The notes beneath the pieces are model-generated. The model saw only the letters and a list, made by a program, of their open reading frames with translations, had not been told where the DNA came from and made no database searches. Positions 53,851 to 64,000 of a DNA stretch of 64,000 bases are shown in pieces. Each line of letters opens with the position of its first letter. The first letter of the stretch is position 1. Location of the stretch: the NCBI GenBank assembly GCA_030374765.1, contig JARGXX010000002.1, positions 930,001 to 994,000 of the forward strand, in the 5' to 3' direction. Origin of the DNA: Agarophyton chilense (Eukaryota; Rhodophyta; Florideophyceae; Gracilariales; Gracilariaceae). Position numbers and translations under genes: made by a program.

Positions 53851-54918
53851 TTGTCGGCTTGTGTTCTCGACTTCGTCCAACTTAATAGGTAGTGATGGTG
53901 AGCCACGGGATATCACGAGATCAAAAGGAGCCGCGTTTGTAGACGTATGCACTTGCGTGTTGTACGCATAACAGAGTGTATCTGTGTACATGTCCCACTC
54001 CTTCGAGTGATCCGCGATGTAATGTCTAAGAGCGGCTAATAACGTACCGTTGTAGCGTTCCACCTGACCATTACACTGTGGGTGGTATTTCGTGGTAAAC
54101 ACGTTCTTGATGCCCATTATGCGACATACGTTCTGAAAGAACTTAGCAACAAACTGCTTTCCATTATCTGATGGCAGAACTTCCGGCGGTTTGTACACAT
54201 GCACCCAATGTTATATGAAAGCCTGAGCTATTACCGAGGCGGTTATCCTCTTCAACGATACAGTGAGTACGAGTTTTGAGAATCGATCCGTAATTACCAA
54301 TAGGTAGAGATATCCTTGATTGGAACGAGTTAGCTCTCCAAGTATATCGATGCTCACGAATTGTAGAGGCGCCTTCGCCAGGAACAGGGTAATCTTTTAC
54401 CTCTTTTTATAGAGGTTCACGCGATTCATCGCAGACGTTCGACATAGCTTTACCGTAGCATGGCAGTCCACTGCCGACGTTGGCCAATAGAAGTACCTTC
54501 TTAGGGTAATAAACAATCTTGTTCCTCCTGGGTGTCCAGATAGCTTCGCATATAGGGCGAAGTAGAGTAAACGACTCTTCAAAGCGTGCGGAACCAGGAT
54601 CTCATCATGCTTTGCTGCATGTGTGAGCAATATACCTCGTGAATCTAGGGAAAAGGGCTTATCCTTCCCCCCGTTAAGACGAGAGCATATCGCTGTACCG
54701 AAGTCATCTGTGAGTTTCTCATTGAAGAGCTCAGTGATCGAGATACGTTCGAGTTGATCAGGAGCTTCAGTTCCATGGTTTGACATGAGAGGTTCCAATT
54801 GGGAGTGATCATTTTCATCTTCTTGATCTTCAAAATGTGTTTCATCTTTTTTCGTCTCCATCGAGAAACAAGTTATATCGTCATCGATTTCTTCTTGGGT
54901 TTCCCCAAAGGTTTCCAA
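53833..54918 (-). pseudogene. Element F: RNase H-integrase linker, zinc finger and core
   Basis: Two frames. 54918-54397 carries the zinc finger region (G-H-P-G-G-T-R-L-F; A-V-D-C-H-A-T-V-K-L-C). 54204-53833 carries L-P-S-D-N-G-K-Q-F and, with 35-residue spacing, N-G-Q-V-E-R-Y. Between them, at about 54.3 kb, the R-F-S-K segment reads without the one-base loss seen in A and D. The sequence stops in the linker after the core, where copy D begins in the same orientation, so the integrase is present twice in a row at this junction. Confidence 0.75.
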
Positions 54919-54960
54919 TCGCGGTGAAGCGTCGGCTTGTATGCTAGCCAGTCCCTTCTT

Positions 54961-56100
54961 CTATTTAACTCCTAAATCGAATTCAGATAGTCGTAAGCGC
55001 CCACGTGTTAATCTCCCGGAGTGATCTGTTATTGATAAAAAACATCGTAGGGATGAATGATCCGTATGGATGGTAAACGTTTCTCTCTGGATATGGGGTC
55101 GTAAAGTAGTCAGCGCCCATACTATCGCAAGGCATTCCTTTTCTGATACGGAGTAATTCTTCTCTGCAACATTCAGCGTTCGTGACGAGTAACCGATTGT
55201 TTCCTTTGACCGTCCGGATGGGTCTGACAAAGGGCGCACCTTACTTGATACTCACTGGAGTTGGTATCCAAAGAATAGGGTAGATTGGGTTTAGGTACGG
55301 CCAAGATTGGTGCTGTGACGAGTTTCGTCTTTAAAGTCTTGGGGGCTTCGTGTTCGGCGGGTCCGAATTCCTCGAGCTTAAGAGGCTGTCCTTTACGCAA
55401 CAATGCGTTCAATGGAACTACAATGTGAGAGTAGCGCGGTATGAATCGTCTGCAGAAGTTACATAATCAAGGGAAGGATCGCAATTGAGTCTGTGTCGAC
55501 GGTGGTTGCGATTCGCGAACTGCGGCTGTTTGCGCTTCTTGAATTGCAAGCTGACCGGGCCTAATTATGTGGCCCAAGTACTTCACAGTAGTAGCGAAAC
55601 ATTCGCATTTCTGGAACTTCAAGGTAATACCTGCTGTCTGCAACGCTTTAAGACTGTCCTGTACATGTCGCTTTCCATATCTTCAGAGAAGATAATGACA
55701 TCGTCCAAGTAGACTAAACGTGTTTTTCATTTATACTTCGAGAGTAGTATGTCCAGGGTACGCTGGAAAGTTACCGGAGCATTGGTAAGTCCAAAGAGCA
55801 TGCGCTTGAATCGGTATAGTCTAGCGTGTGACACAAATGCAGTCTAATACTGACCTTTTTGGCTACCAGAACCTGCCAATAGCCAGTGTTGGCCCCAAGC
55901 GTGGTGAACACGTTCGAATCGCCCAACCTGTCTATACACTCGTCCATGCGAGGTAGTGGATATGTATCTCGTATTGTAATTGCGTTGAGTTTCCGGTAGT
56001 CGACGCAAAATCGTAAAGAACCATCAAGTTTTGGGTCTAACATCACAGGTGAAGCCCAAGCATATCGTGCTGCTTCTATTAATCCTGCTTCGAGCATCTT
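54961..56100 (-). pseudogene. Element F: reverse transcriptase and RNase H
   Basis: RT begins with M-L-E-A-G-L-I-E-A-A and L-R-F-C-V-D-Y-R-K-L-N. The catalytic motif-A Asp is Gly (T-L-G-A-N-T-G-Y-W). The Y-L-D-D-V-I-I-F-S motif survives in another frame near 55700. RNase H remains include S-L-D-T-N, S-E-K-E-C-L-A-I-V-W-A and H-T-D-H-S-S-L-R. Several frameshifts make it inactive. Confidence 0.75.
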
Positions 56101-56351
56101 GGAAACATTGTTCTCCTCGGTCTGACGAGTTTGCTGCCCTGCTCTGTAAGGTGGCTGAGAAATGAGACGAGATATCGGAATAACATCAATATGATGTTCT
56201 GTGGCGGAAATCTCTCCTAGTTTTCCACTCCACAGAGAGGCAAACTTTTCATTATTTGTTTTATTCTTTCCTTATATCCTTCAGGAACATTCTCGAGAAT
56301 TAGTTCTTCGACCAACTTATCTGGGTCCTACTGTTCTTCTGTTGGTTTCAA

Positions 56352-57176
56352 CTACTGTCTGGGACCTTTATGTACGCCAGTTGATTCGTCTGACACATCA
56401 TTAAACCCTAGTACTTCTGCGGTAGAGACATGAGTCAGAACCACTGCTATTGGGTGAGGCAGAGCAGCTGCATCGATCTGATTCTTCGGTGAACGATAAT
56501 CGTTATCCGTAAAGTTACTGATGAGTATTTGGAACAGTTTTTCAGGTTCAACTTGGACAATTCCATTAGCTGCGAGAATTATTCGATGCTCGTACATAGC
56601 TGCATTAGGCTGGACTACCACGGGACCGTGTCGTTGTGTTATAACTTGTACCAATGTTTGGGGTTGAGCCTTTAACACTGTAGCTTTGGACACACGAATC
56701 TTCGGTGATGTACGACCACGAGCCAACTCGTCTTTCATTGAGGTTGGAAGTGAAGTGGCTGTAGGGACTCTTCGAAATGGTCTTTTCACTACAGGCACTG
56801 TCGAGCCATCGTCTATCGTGACTAGTCGACTTCGAGGGCGGATTGCTTCGACATTTCTGTCACTATAATCCTCACACCCCAGAACAACTGGTGCGGCCAG
56901 TAACTTGCATACAATAAACGTCACCTTCACTAAAAAGTGCCCGAGTCGAACGAGCATCTTCATGGTTGCAAGTGTTCTCACTGAATTCCTATTAACATCT
57001 CGGATATCCGGCAACGGACCGCAACGAATTTGTTCCTGATCGGTGGGTCCTAGTTCGGATATCCGAATAAAGTTCGATCCGGCGCCTATGTCAAAAACTG
57101 TCAGGCGGCGGATCAATAAATCCTTTTCCGAGCCGATGTCAGCGTAAAATTTGTAGTTCCTCTTCTGCATTATCAT
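56352..57176 (-). pseudogene. Element F: aspartic protease region
   Basis: A frame of 274 codons from M-I-M-Q-K-R-N, parallel to the start of the protease frame of element B. The retropepsin D-T-G is D-I-G here (V-F-D-I-G-A-G-S-N-F), and V-V-L-G-C-E-D-Y-S-D corresponds to the second conserved strand. The downstream part lines up with B up to H-V-S-T-A-E-V-L-G. The changed active-site triplet suggests inactivity. Confidence 0.75.
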
Positions 57177-57599
57177 AATAAAGTTTTCCCGTTTCGACGG
57201 ATAAGTATAACGTTTCCGAGGACGTTTGATTTCACATTCAAACTGTACTCGCTTTCAAACGAATGGATTCAATCCGCTCGACGGAAGATGATGAGTCTTC
57301 ATCAGAACCTTGGGACTCCAAGCACGGGAACAAGGAGGAGAGTACTCCCTGGTGGGCTCTACGCCATGGAATAGGGCCGACCCCGTAAGGGTTCCCTCAC
57401 TTAGTTTACCGACTGAGGCGGGTCGTTCGTCCTTGAAGCGTTGCTTCCAATTTGCGGATTAGCCTGGGGTGCTTCAGTTTTCTGAATTACTAGAGCTTCA
57501 GATTGACGTCCAGGATGGTAGCTGAAGCCATGCTTTCACCTTCCAGTAGGTACCAGCCGGCACTCGGGTTCTTTCCTCCACTGAGAGAGTCTCGTAATT

Positions 57600-59559
57600 C
57601 GTGAAGACGCGAACTAAATCCTTTGCAGGAAGGTTACATTCTGAAGACATATTATGACGGCCATAGCACAGCTAGCATATTAAGACTTCACGGCGTGCTG
57701 CCGACATCGGTTGTGATCGATACGCTATTCGCGTATCCACCCATCCAGGTTTTCTATTCTTGAATCCTCCCTCCGGGGGACTCTTGTATGCACTGGATAC
57801 TGGGCGTCTGCCCTCCATAGCCATTAGAGCTTGTTCGTCCTGGGATTCTGAGTGAAGTAGATCCTCTGTGGGCACCGATGAGTGCCCATAATCCATGAAG
57901 TGAATAGCATCGTGTTCCGATTGGATATCGTGTCCAACACACGACGACTCTCGAGATTCCACTGGAGGTTCCAGGTGGAACACCTTTCGAGTGAGCTTTG
58001 CGGCTTGTTTGCGTCTTTCCTCTGCTTAGGGGCCACCAAGCGTTATGGTGTTCTGCGTAACTCTGCGAGCTCTTACCGCGTCACTTTCAGCTTTCGAAAA
58101 CTGAACCAACTCCAGAAATGGGGGTTTTCATGCTTCTCTCGAAATCAAGCCACTAGAGATTTGATGTTGGGATTGAGCCCATCGATGAACAAGGTAGTCT
58201 TATCCTCCGTTCAGTGAAAGTTTCCACAGCGCGTGGCCATTTGGTTAAGCCTAGAGCTATACTCTGCTTCTCCCTCACCAAGTTTTTGAGTCACCTCACG
58301 GAGATCCAGGATAACCTGTCGGATTGCATTCGATGTGGCATAGAATCGCAGGAAGTACTGCACTGCCTCCGTCCAGGATGTTACACTTCCTTCGTCAGCT
58401 GTCAGGGATCCGCAAACGGAGCGATATTGCTCGGACGCAAAACCCTTCAAGAAATCTGGTAATGAAAACCAAGCTTGAGGTTCACTCATTTCTAAGGTTT
58501 ACGCCTCGGCAACGAAACGAGTCAGGAACTCGATAACGAGAATGGATGTTTTTCCAATAAAACCTAGATCATTTAGTCCAATCTTCAAACGCTTAATGTG
58601 GTCCTTAGCCATTGCGGTTTCGCGACCCGATAGCTTCTTTTCTTCTTTCTTTAGGCCATAATAATTGTAGTCCAAAACATTCGGATAGAACGGATTCGTA
58701 CAAGAAAGTGGCCTGAGACGCTTGTAAGTAGGACATTTCTTTCTTAATAGCTAAGAATACTTGTTTCTCCTCCTAGAACGGGAACTATGATGATCATCAT
58801 CACTGGAATCTTCAGTGGACGTATTCGACGAGTCAGACTCCTCAGCACTGGAGTTCTCATCCTCCGATCCTGATGAATCATCACTGGAGTCCAGCTTGGA
58901 CTTTCGATTCTTGCGACGTCTTGACTTCGATTTCTTCGAACGCTCTTCCTTCAAGGGGATTTCATTTTTGTCTTTCACGACTTGGGTAACAGTAGTCTGC
59001 GCATTCACTACTGCCTCCAGACGAGGGTTAAATCGAGCGAGGATTTCCTCCACGTCAACGGTCAGGCCCGGTAAAGCCTCCGGAGCATTACTATGCATTT
59101 CCATTACTTGGTTCAAATCCTCTCGCAGAGTTCCCACAACCGCAGAAATCAGGTCCTTTTCTTCTCGACGAGCGAGTACGCCTTATTCTCGGCCCAAGCG
59201 CTCGACATCTTCGGTAATAATTGTCATCTGCGATTCCAATCGAATGATTTGCTCACGATAGGCGTTTGACTCAGATTTGAGACGAAGCACCTGAGCGCGT
59301 AAATCATTTTCTCCAGCAGTAATTACGAGCTGTTGGTATCTAGGTTTATTATGGGAACCATTTGCATCGGTGGCTGGTTCAATAGCCAACACCACGGGCA
59401 TGGGTACATCCGAAAGATCTCGTCTATCTGTTACCGAATGAGAACATTTCAAAGCCTGACGGAATCTCCGGCTTCTGTAGATCAGGCGATCCTCGGTCGT
59501 GGACGTGGTTCTGAAGGACCCGGGGCACCAGTACTTGACTGGGTCTTGTTATTCGGCAT
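57600..59559 (-). pseudogene. Element F: gag
   Basis: It starts at ATG 59559 (M-P-N-N-K-T-Q) and is broken by many stops and shifts. Visible parts are a coiled-coil-like block (59452-59183) and a basic then Ser/Asp/Glu-rich linker near 58.80-58.95 kb. A capsid-like piece at 58489-58211 matches B (F-L-K-G-F-A-S-E-Q-Y; A-V-Q-Y-F-L-R-F-Y-A-T-S-N-A). Near 57.65 kb a degraded zinc knuckle C-stop-L-C-Y-G-R-H-N-M-S-S-E-C precedes a C-terminal segment parallel to B. Confidence 0.7.
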
Positions 59560-59758
59560 TCCGTACAAATCCAATGTTCGGAGACGAAATAATTGAGGTC
59601 TTCAATTGAATACGACAGCGTAGTTAGCTACGGACTTCTATAATAGCTGGGCGTGTTTTGAAACCGCTCACGAGATCGTGTTCCACACGAATTAAATATC
59701 GGTATCGATTCCACGTTCCAGGTGCTAAATATTTGGAGTAGCCAACTATAGTGTTTCG

Positions 59759-59772
59759 AAGTCGGGAGACCA
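59759..59772 (-). promoter_or_regulatory. tRNA primer-binding site of element F
   Basis: Minus-strand TGGTCTCCCGACTT, two bases inside the 5' LTR, identical to elements B and C. Confidence 0.85.
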
Positions 59773-59774
59773 CT

Positions 59775-60421
59775 TGTACTATCCGCTCTAACGCAGAGAG
59801 GGTACATCTGCGACAGTGTTCGGGACTGCCGAATGGGTGCTTGCGGCTAAGGAGAAGATGTGGTATAGCACAACACTAGCGAGCTAGAATGGTAGTTGTA
59901 AGGCCCCTCCCGCCAATGAGGGTGGTTGGTACCATGGAAGGGACAACTACTTGTTGTAGCTCGTCCGGATCTCCGGTTAAGCAATCCTGAACAAGGAACA
60001 AGTCAGTTGAAAACAAGTTGTTGTCTCCTTTACTTTTAGGTCGGCGCTCCGCTCGGTGCCATTTACTGTGCACAGAGATCAGCGCCGCACATAATAATAT
60101 CTAGATATCAACTTGGTTAGTCAAATAATTCCTCTACAGTACGGGATAAAAAGCTCTAAATGGGCGTCCGCCTACGAAGGGTAGGATTGGTTTCCACGTG
60201 GCTACTCACTATATGCGCCGTTGGAAATCCGGTATTTCCCTACAAAGGGTCTAATCGGATGCGCCGTTGCAGACCGAGATCCCACGTGTAACATACCACT
60301 TCACGGGCTATCTGCGGAAAGCCGCTTCATAAATTCATTCTAGCCGTTGCACTCACTTATGAGCATCATCATACTTAGCCAAAATAATTCCATCGGCATT
60401 CCGACTGTGTAGAATACTACA
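59775..60421 (-). mobile_element. 5' LTR of element F
   Basis: The inner boundary is firm: TGTAC at 59775 beside the primer-binding site. The outer boundary is an estimate, placed at TACTACA (60415-60421) by weak similarity to the outer end of the LTR of element B. No second copy of this LTR is in the window to confirm the length. Confidence 0.5.
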
Positions 60422-60556
60422 GCTTTTTTGATTGTATTCATCTCTCTATCTCTCGATAGATAAATTCTGACCGGTGAAGACCATGTGGCACAAGTCCGAT
60501 ACAGATTAGGGGATAGCACCAGGCGGTCAAACGGCGAAACGAGAAACGCGACAGCC

Positions 60557-60857
60557 GAGGAGGAGCGGAGACCGAAGACCGAGGTAGCGCAAAAGCCGAA
60601 AGACGGGGAAGCGCAGAGATCGAAAGCCGAGAAAGCGTAGAGTCCGAAGGCTAAAAAAGAGCAGGAGCCGTGATCTAAAGAAGCGCAGAGGCCGTAATCC
60701 TGGGAATCGCAGATGACAAAAGCCGAGAAAGCGCAGAGGCCGAAAGAAAAGGAAGCGCAAAAGCCGGGAGCCGAAGAAGTGCACAGGCTGAAAGCCAGAA
60801 AGAGCAGAGGCTGTAAGCCGAGAAATCGCAAAAGTCGAAAACTGAGGAAGCGCGGAG
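60557..60857. repeat. 24 bp minisatellite, about 12.5 units
   Basis: Tandem units of 24 bases close to GAGAAAGCGCAGAGGCC plus GAAAGCC, with one 23-base unit. The period is a multiple of three, so frames run through it on both strands (8-residue repeats: K-A-E-K-A-Q-R-P on the plus strand, L-C-A-F-S-A-F-G on the minus). Units are diverged from each other, which suggests an old array. Confidence 0.9.
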
Positions 60858-61104
60858 AGGCACTGCAGTACTGTGCAAACCTAGGCATATGCTGTCACGT
60901 TGGAATTACGAGGCTAAAGCCTCTCTGTTGCCTTTTTCTCTGACCGTGGGTGCCACCACCGCCGGCGGCCGTACAATTTTTTTCTTTCAGTGCGAGCTAC
61001 TGAATACGGCGCAGCGCACAAGTGATGGTGTTTGTGTCTTGTTGCGACTTCGCCTGGCATGAGGCCCATGGATAGTAGCAATGAACAATGATTGCGAAGA
61101 AACT

Positions 61105-61235
61105 TGGAGAGTGGCTCGTGCGATGCACCGGTCGCGATGGAGGCGGGCTGCATCAGAGATTCTATTCCTGTTAGCAGGGTGACTCTCCGGCTATGTTGGA
61201 GAAGGCTGAGAAGTTGATGTTTTAACCCAAAGTCT
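61105..61235. repeat. Dispersed repeat shared with 31655-31790
   Basis: The second copy of the block that lies upstream of the Harbinger-like pseudogene. No transposase core follows here, so it is a fragment or solo relic. Confidence 0.6.
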
Positions 61236-61374
61236 GCGTAGAGACAATTACTTCCGGAGACTTGACTAAAATTGACGCCACTGCGTTTGGTCGAGTTAAG
61301 CATTACTCCACCTCCCCGTGGTGTCGACTGGGCAGCATGAGCTGGCTAACTGAGTAAGTCAGGGAGCGATCCCT

Positions 61375-61416
61375 GAGGGAAGTTATCAAGCCTACGGAGG
61401 CCTGATAACTTCCCTC
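61375..61416. repeat. 18 bp stem hairpin
   Basis: GAGGGAAGTTATC pairs perfectly with GATAACTTCCCTC. The stem extends inward by five positions with one mismatch, leaving a six-base loop. An inverted partial third copy (ATCAGGCCTCCG) follows at about 61429-61440. It could form a cruciform or be the terminus of a small transposon. Confidence 0.7.
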
Positions 61417-62767
61417 TCCAACAGGATTATCAGGCCTCCGTCGGCCAGTGATTCCTATTACGTTGGTGTATTTTTCAAAAGTCTTGAAACTTGTTTAAAA
61501 TTTCTGAGAAAATAAATTACCGGTGTCACAAGGCTCGGCATTGCGGTATGCTGGTGAAAAAAATATCTTAAGGCTCTGTTCGACTAAATGAAAAGCTTAC
61601 ATTGGTTCCTGTATGGGCTGTTTTCCATTGGGCTTTATTGGCGTTTCTTGTGTTAGAGTACGGAAACCAAATTATGTAAGGTCTTTCTTTAATTGGATAC
61701 CCAAAGGTTTTTACGACGTATGCAAGTTTATCGTCAGTGTAATCCGGGACGTCGTGTATAGTTCGTACCGGGACGTGGGTTCTACATGTTCTTTAATCGA
61801 GTCCTATAAGTGTTCTTGAAGTTGCATTTCGTAAATAAATGTTTTTGTGATATTGGTGTTTGGTTTTGGAAGGGTTTTGCTGAAAATCCATTGTTCAAAT
61901 TTCTGTACTATGCGCCCTACGTAATGACACAGGGAGCGATGTTTAAAGCACCAAGGTTTTTCCAGTAGTTACTATGAGTAGTGTTGTCGAGGCACGAATC
62001 TCAGGGACGCGGTGGATACGAAGCCCAGTTCTAGTTTCACTTGTAACGGGGTTGGGTGACGGCTGGATCTCTTTAGGTCGCGCGCTCATCCAGGAGCTGC
62101 CCTCCTAAAAGCGCAAGGCTGCACTACGGGTTAAAGTACTCCCGAGGACGGAATGGGCTGATCGTCCTTAGAGGTGATGGACCAGCTACAAATAAAATTT
62201 CAAACTGCAGGCCTCTTGGGCATAAAATCGAGAGCATGGGGGAGGATGCCTTGGGCATCATAAGAGAAGCTTTTCGGGGTAGGCTTTCAGTTTACATTGG
62301 AGAAAAGTCGCAGAGAAAAAAGAAGCTCTCCCTCGTGTAATTAGAAATGTGATACCGGGGATCCCTAAAGAGGGTGAGGTGCATGTCTTATTTCATTGAA
62401 TTGAAGACAAAAGGTACCGATATAGTGTCGGAGGAACTGCGCCGAAAGCGGGATCTACTGTAGGAGTAGCAAATACTCGAGTTGTAACCGGCTCGGATAA
62501 AAATCCTCAAGGGCTTTCTAAACGCGTGACGGGGAGCAAGGAGGGTGAATCCTCCAGTGAATACGACTCCGGGACCGCTCCGGATTCTGACTCAGACAAA
62601 GAGGCTACAACACGCCCAGTGAAATGCAGACAATTCTTTCTTTAATGGAGGGGTTGGAAAAGGCGCAGAAACGCATGACCAAAGACATTAACGAATTGAA
62701 GGGGTCGCGGAAGAGTTCGAAGAAAAAATAGGAGGGGGAAGTCTTTCTTGTAGACGTCAAACAGGCT
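61417..62767. other. Flank of the right-end retroelement; no gene recognised
   Basis: AT-rich DNA up to about 61.9 kb, then more GC-balanced sequence that may be the 5' region of the element to the right. Frames from 62540 show Ser/Asp-rich and Lys-rich stretches with stops. Confidence 0.35.
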
Positions 62768-63419
62768 ATGGAATGAGTCGTTCTCGATTCCGGTAATCAT
62801 TCTGGCTCAGAGTCCGACAATGGCGATGAGGAATTTTCAAGCCTTGCGAGGAAGGCTTTGAATTCGAAGTGGCAGAAGGCGAAAAAGGAGTTCTGGGTTG
62901 TTTTCGCTAACAAACCCTTTCTTGAACAATATATTTCTATTGACAGTCTTGAAGGGGAATATATGCTCTGCAAAATCTTGAAGAATTATCGGATGGTCTC
63001 TGCGTGGGTTAAGGGTCGTCACTTGACGGGTATTAGTGACCACCGGGAAGCTGCAGCGTTGGCTCGGGTTATTAACTGCCTCATCAGCTCGTTGGGCCTT
63101 ATGCGCGCTAAAATTGAGTTGGCGGTAGATTTGGTAATTCGTAGGTTGGCAAAAGTTACAATGGTTGATAAGACTGGCAACTGAAAAGCGGCCAGAGAAC
63201 TCGAAGAAGATCACGACGATTTGATAAGCGAGTCCATGAAGCTCACAAGTTTCAAAAGTCTGCAAAACTTTGTAAGCAGTTTAAGAAAAATAAGTGTGCT
63301 TTGCGCAAGCAAGAAGACGGGAACTACGAAAACAACCACAACGACAACGAGAGTTTTTAATAAGATGGACATGCTGGACGTGCTTCGTATTGCAGGGGCG
63401 TCCGACATAGAGGACTAAA
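62768..63419 (+). pseudogene. First ORF (gag-like) of an unclassified retroelement
   Basis: One phase reads V-V-L-D-S-G-N-H-S-G-S-E-S-D, then a helical segment (W-Q-K-A-K-K-E-F-W; A-A-L-A-R-V-I-N-C-L-I), a stop at 63182-63184, then a Lys/Thr-rich end with stop at 63417-63419. There is no zinc knuckle and no similarity that I recognise to the gypsy gags here. Its place before an RT-like frame suggests a nucleocapsid-type role. Confidence 0.35.
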
Positions 63420-63452
63420 ATACAAAAACACAAGCGCAAGACAACGACAAAA

Positions 63453-64000
63453 GTGGAGACAGAAGAAAAAAAATTTCAAAGCATACTTGAGAGACTTCGA
63501 AGAGGGCTTCATTGCTTGTATGACGGGCATATCTACCCCTTTCTAACGGTACAAGAGAGAAATTCTGTCCAAAGACAGGCGAGCAATATCTTGCAGATCA
63601 TCGGAGAGGAATCATTTCGCCGAAATTATTTCGTTGCGGAGGAATCTGTAGGAGAGGTTGATTCTTCGTTCGAATATAATGACCCACAGCAATAGGTCTG
63701 GCGGAATCTTGATCGAATATTATTGCCAGAAAATGGTCTGGCAGAGTCGGCCGATATTATATCATTACTACCGGAAGATATACAGCACCTATATATGACG
63801 AAAAAAACTATTCGGAAGGACGAAGGGGCTAATAGAGCTAAGAAGCTATTTTGCGGAGTGAAGGCGAAGGATTACCGTACTGTTATTAGATAATTGGTTG
63901 AAGGCGGGTTAATAGATCTGAGGTAGAGAAAACCGGAAGTTGTGAATGGGGTTTTTGCGGTCCCTATTTAAGAGGAAAAGCAAAGGCTCATAACCAACGC
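63453..64000 (+). pseudogene. Possible reverse transcriptase N-terminus, cut by the window edge
   Basis: One phase with several stops. The last part reads G-G-L-I-D-L-R, then V-V-N-G-V-F-A-V-P-I-stop-E-E-K-Q-R-L-I-T-N-A. The pattern G-x-I...G-x-F-x-V-x-K...R-x-I-x-x-A is that of the first conserved block of a reverse transcriptase, unlike the gypsy form P-V-L-L-V-P-K-P-D-G-S. Only the N-terminal part is inside the window, so the class is open. Confidence 0.4.

Noticed and set aside
60340-60888. Minus-strand frame of 182 codons as a gene
   Set aside because: Open only because the 24 bp repeat period keeps phase; low-complexity product.
1-64000. CRISPR arrays, bacterial operons, riboswitches, rRNA genes
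   Set aside because: None seen; gene content and element types are eukaryotic.

Overview
The window looks like nuclear DNA of a eukaryote rather than a prokaryote. It is dominated by Ty3/gypsy-type LTR retrotransposons, several with a chromodomain after the integrase (chromoviruses), and by relics of pogo-like and PIF/Harbinger-like DNA transposons. Only two intact host genes are visible. Both are single uninterrupted reading frames: an OSCA/TMEM63-type channel and an FAD monooxygenase. Intron-poor genes in small islands between nested gypsy elements would fit a florideophyte red alga such as Chondrus or Gracilaria. That assignment is inference, not something read from a marker gene.

Layout. 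1-6.3 kb: the 3' part of a plus-strand gypsy element (A), with its 3' LTR abutting a fragment of an older related copy (H). 6.3-12.7 kb: gene-poor DNA with two pogo/DDE_1 transposase relics and a broken glycosyltransferase-like gene. 12.7-18.1 kb: the host island (OSCA/TMEM63 channel, kynurenine-monooxygenase-like enzyme), both on the minus strand. 19.7-30.3 kb: a structurally complete 10.3 kb gypsy element (B, minus strand; 914 bp LTRs, PBS, gag, pol, polypurine tract) beside an inverted piece of its own LTR. 30.6-31.8 kb: a Harbinger-like transposase pseudogene. 32.2-32.6 kb: a PCIF1-like methyltransferase fragment. 34.6-60.4 kb: a nest of gypsy elements. LTR G is interrupted by E, E by D, and D by a complete plus-strand chromovirus C (42245-51519) flanked by the 5 bp duplication GCTCC. 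The rest of D is fused to the gag-pol of a further element, F, whose 5' LTR lies at about 59.8-60.4 kb. 60.5-64 kb: a 24 bp minisatellite, hairpin repeats and the start of an unclassified retroelement.

The most interesting feature is an extra gene carried by the gypsy elements. In families A/D/E/H, B and C, the space between the end of pol and the 3' LTR holds a reading frame of about 460-550 codons on the opposite strand, convergent with gag-pol (called aORF here). The copies come from elements with different LTRs and diverged pols. They still share an M-(S/P)-N start, a low-complexity N-terminus, a Trp-rich middle region, an L-D-L...W-Y-D/N-P core and, in two families, a G-I-P C-terminal motif. 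In family A/D/E the last codons are conserved in frame, and AATAAA signals follow the stop in two copies. I recognise no known domain. Antisense extra ORFs are known in some plant gypsy elements, but I cannot tie this protein to any of them.

Most elements are decayed by nonsense and frameshift changes. B is the least damaged: its gag and RT-RNaseH-IN frames are open, with one in-frame UAG between protease and RT.
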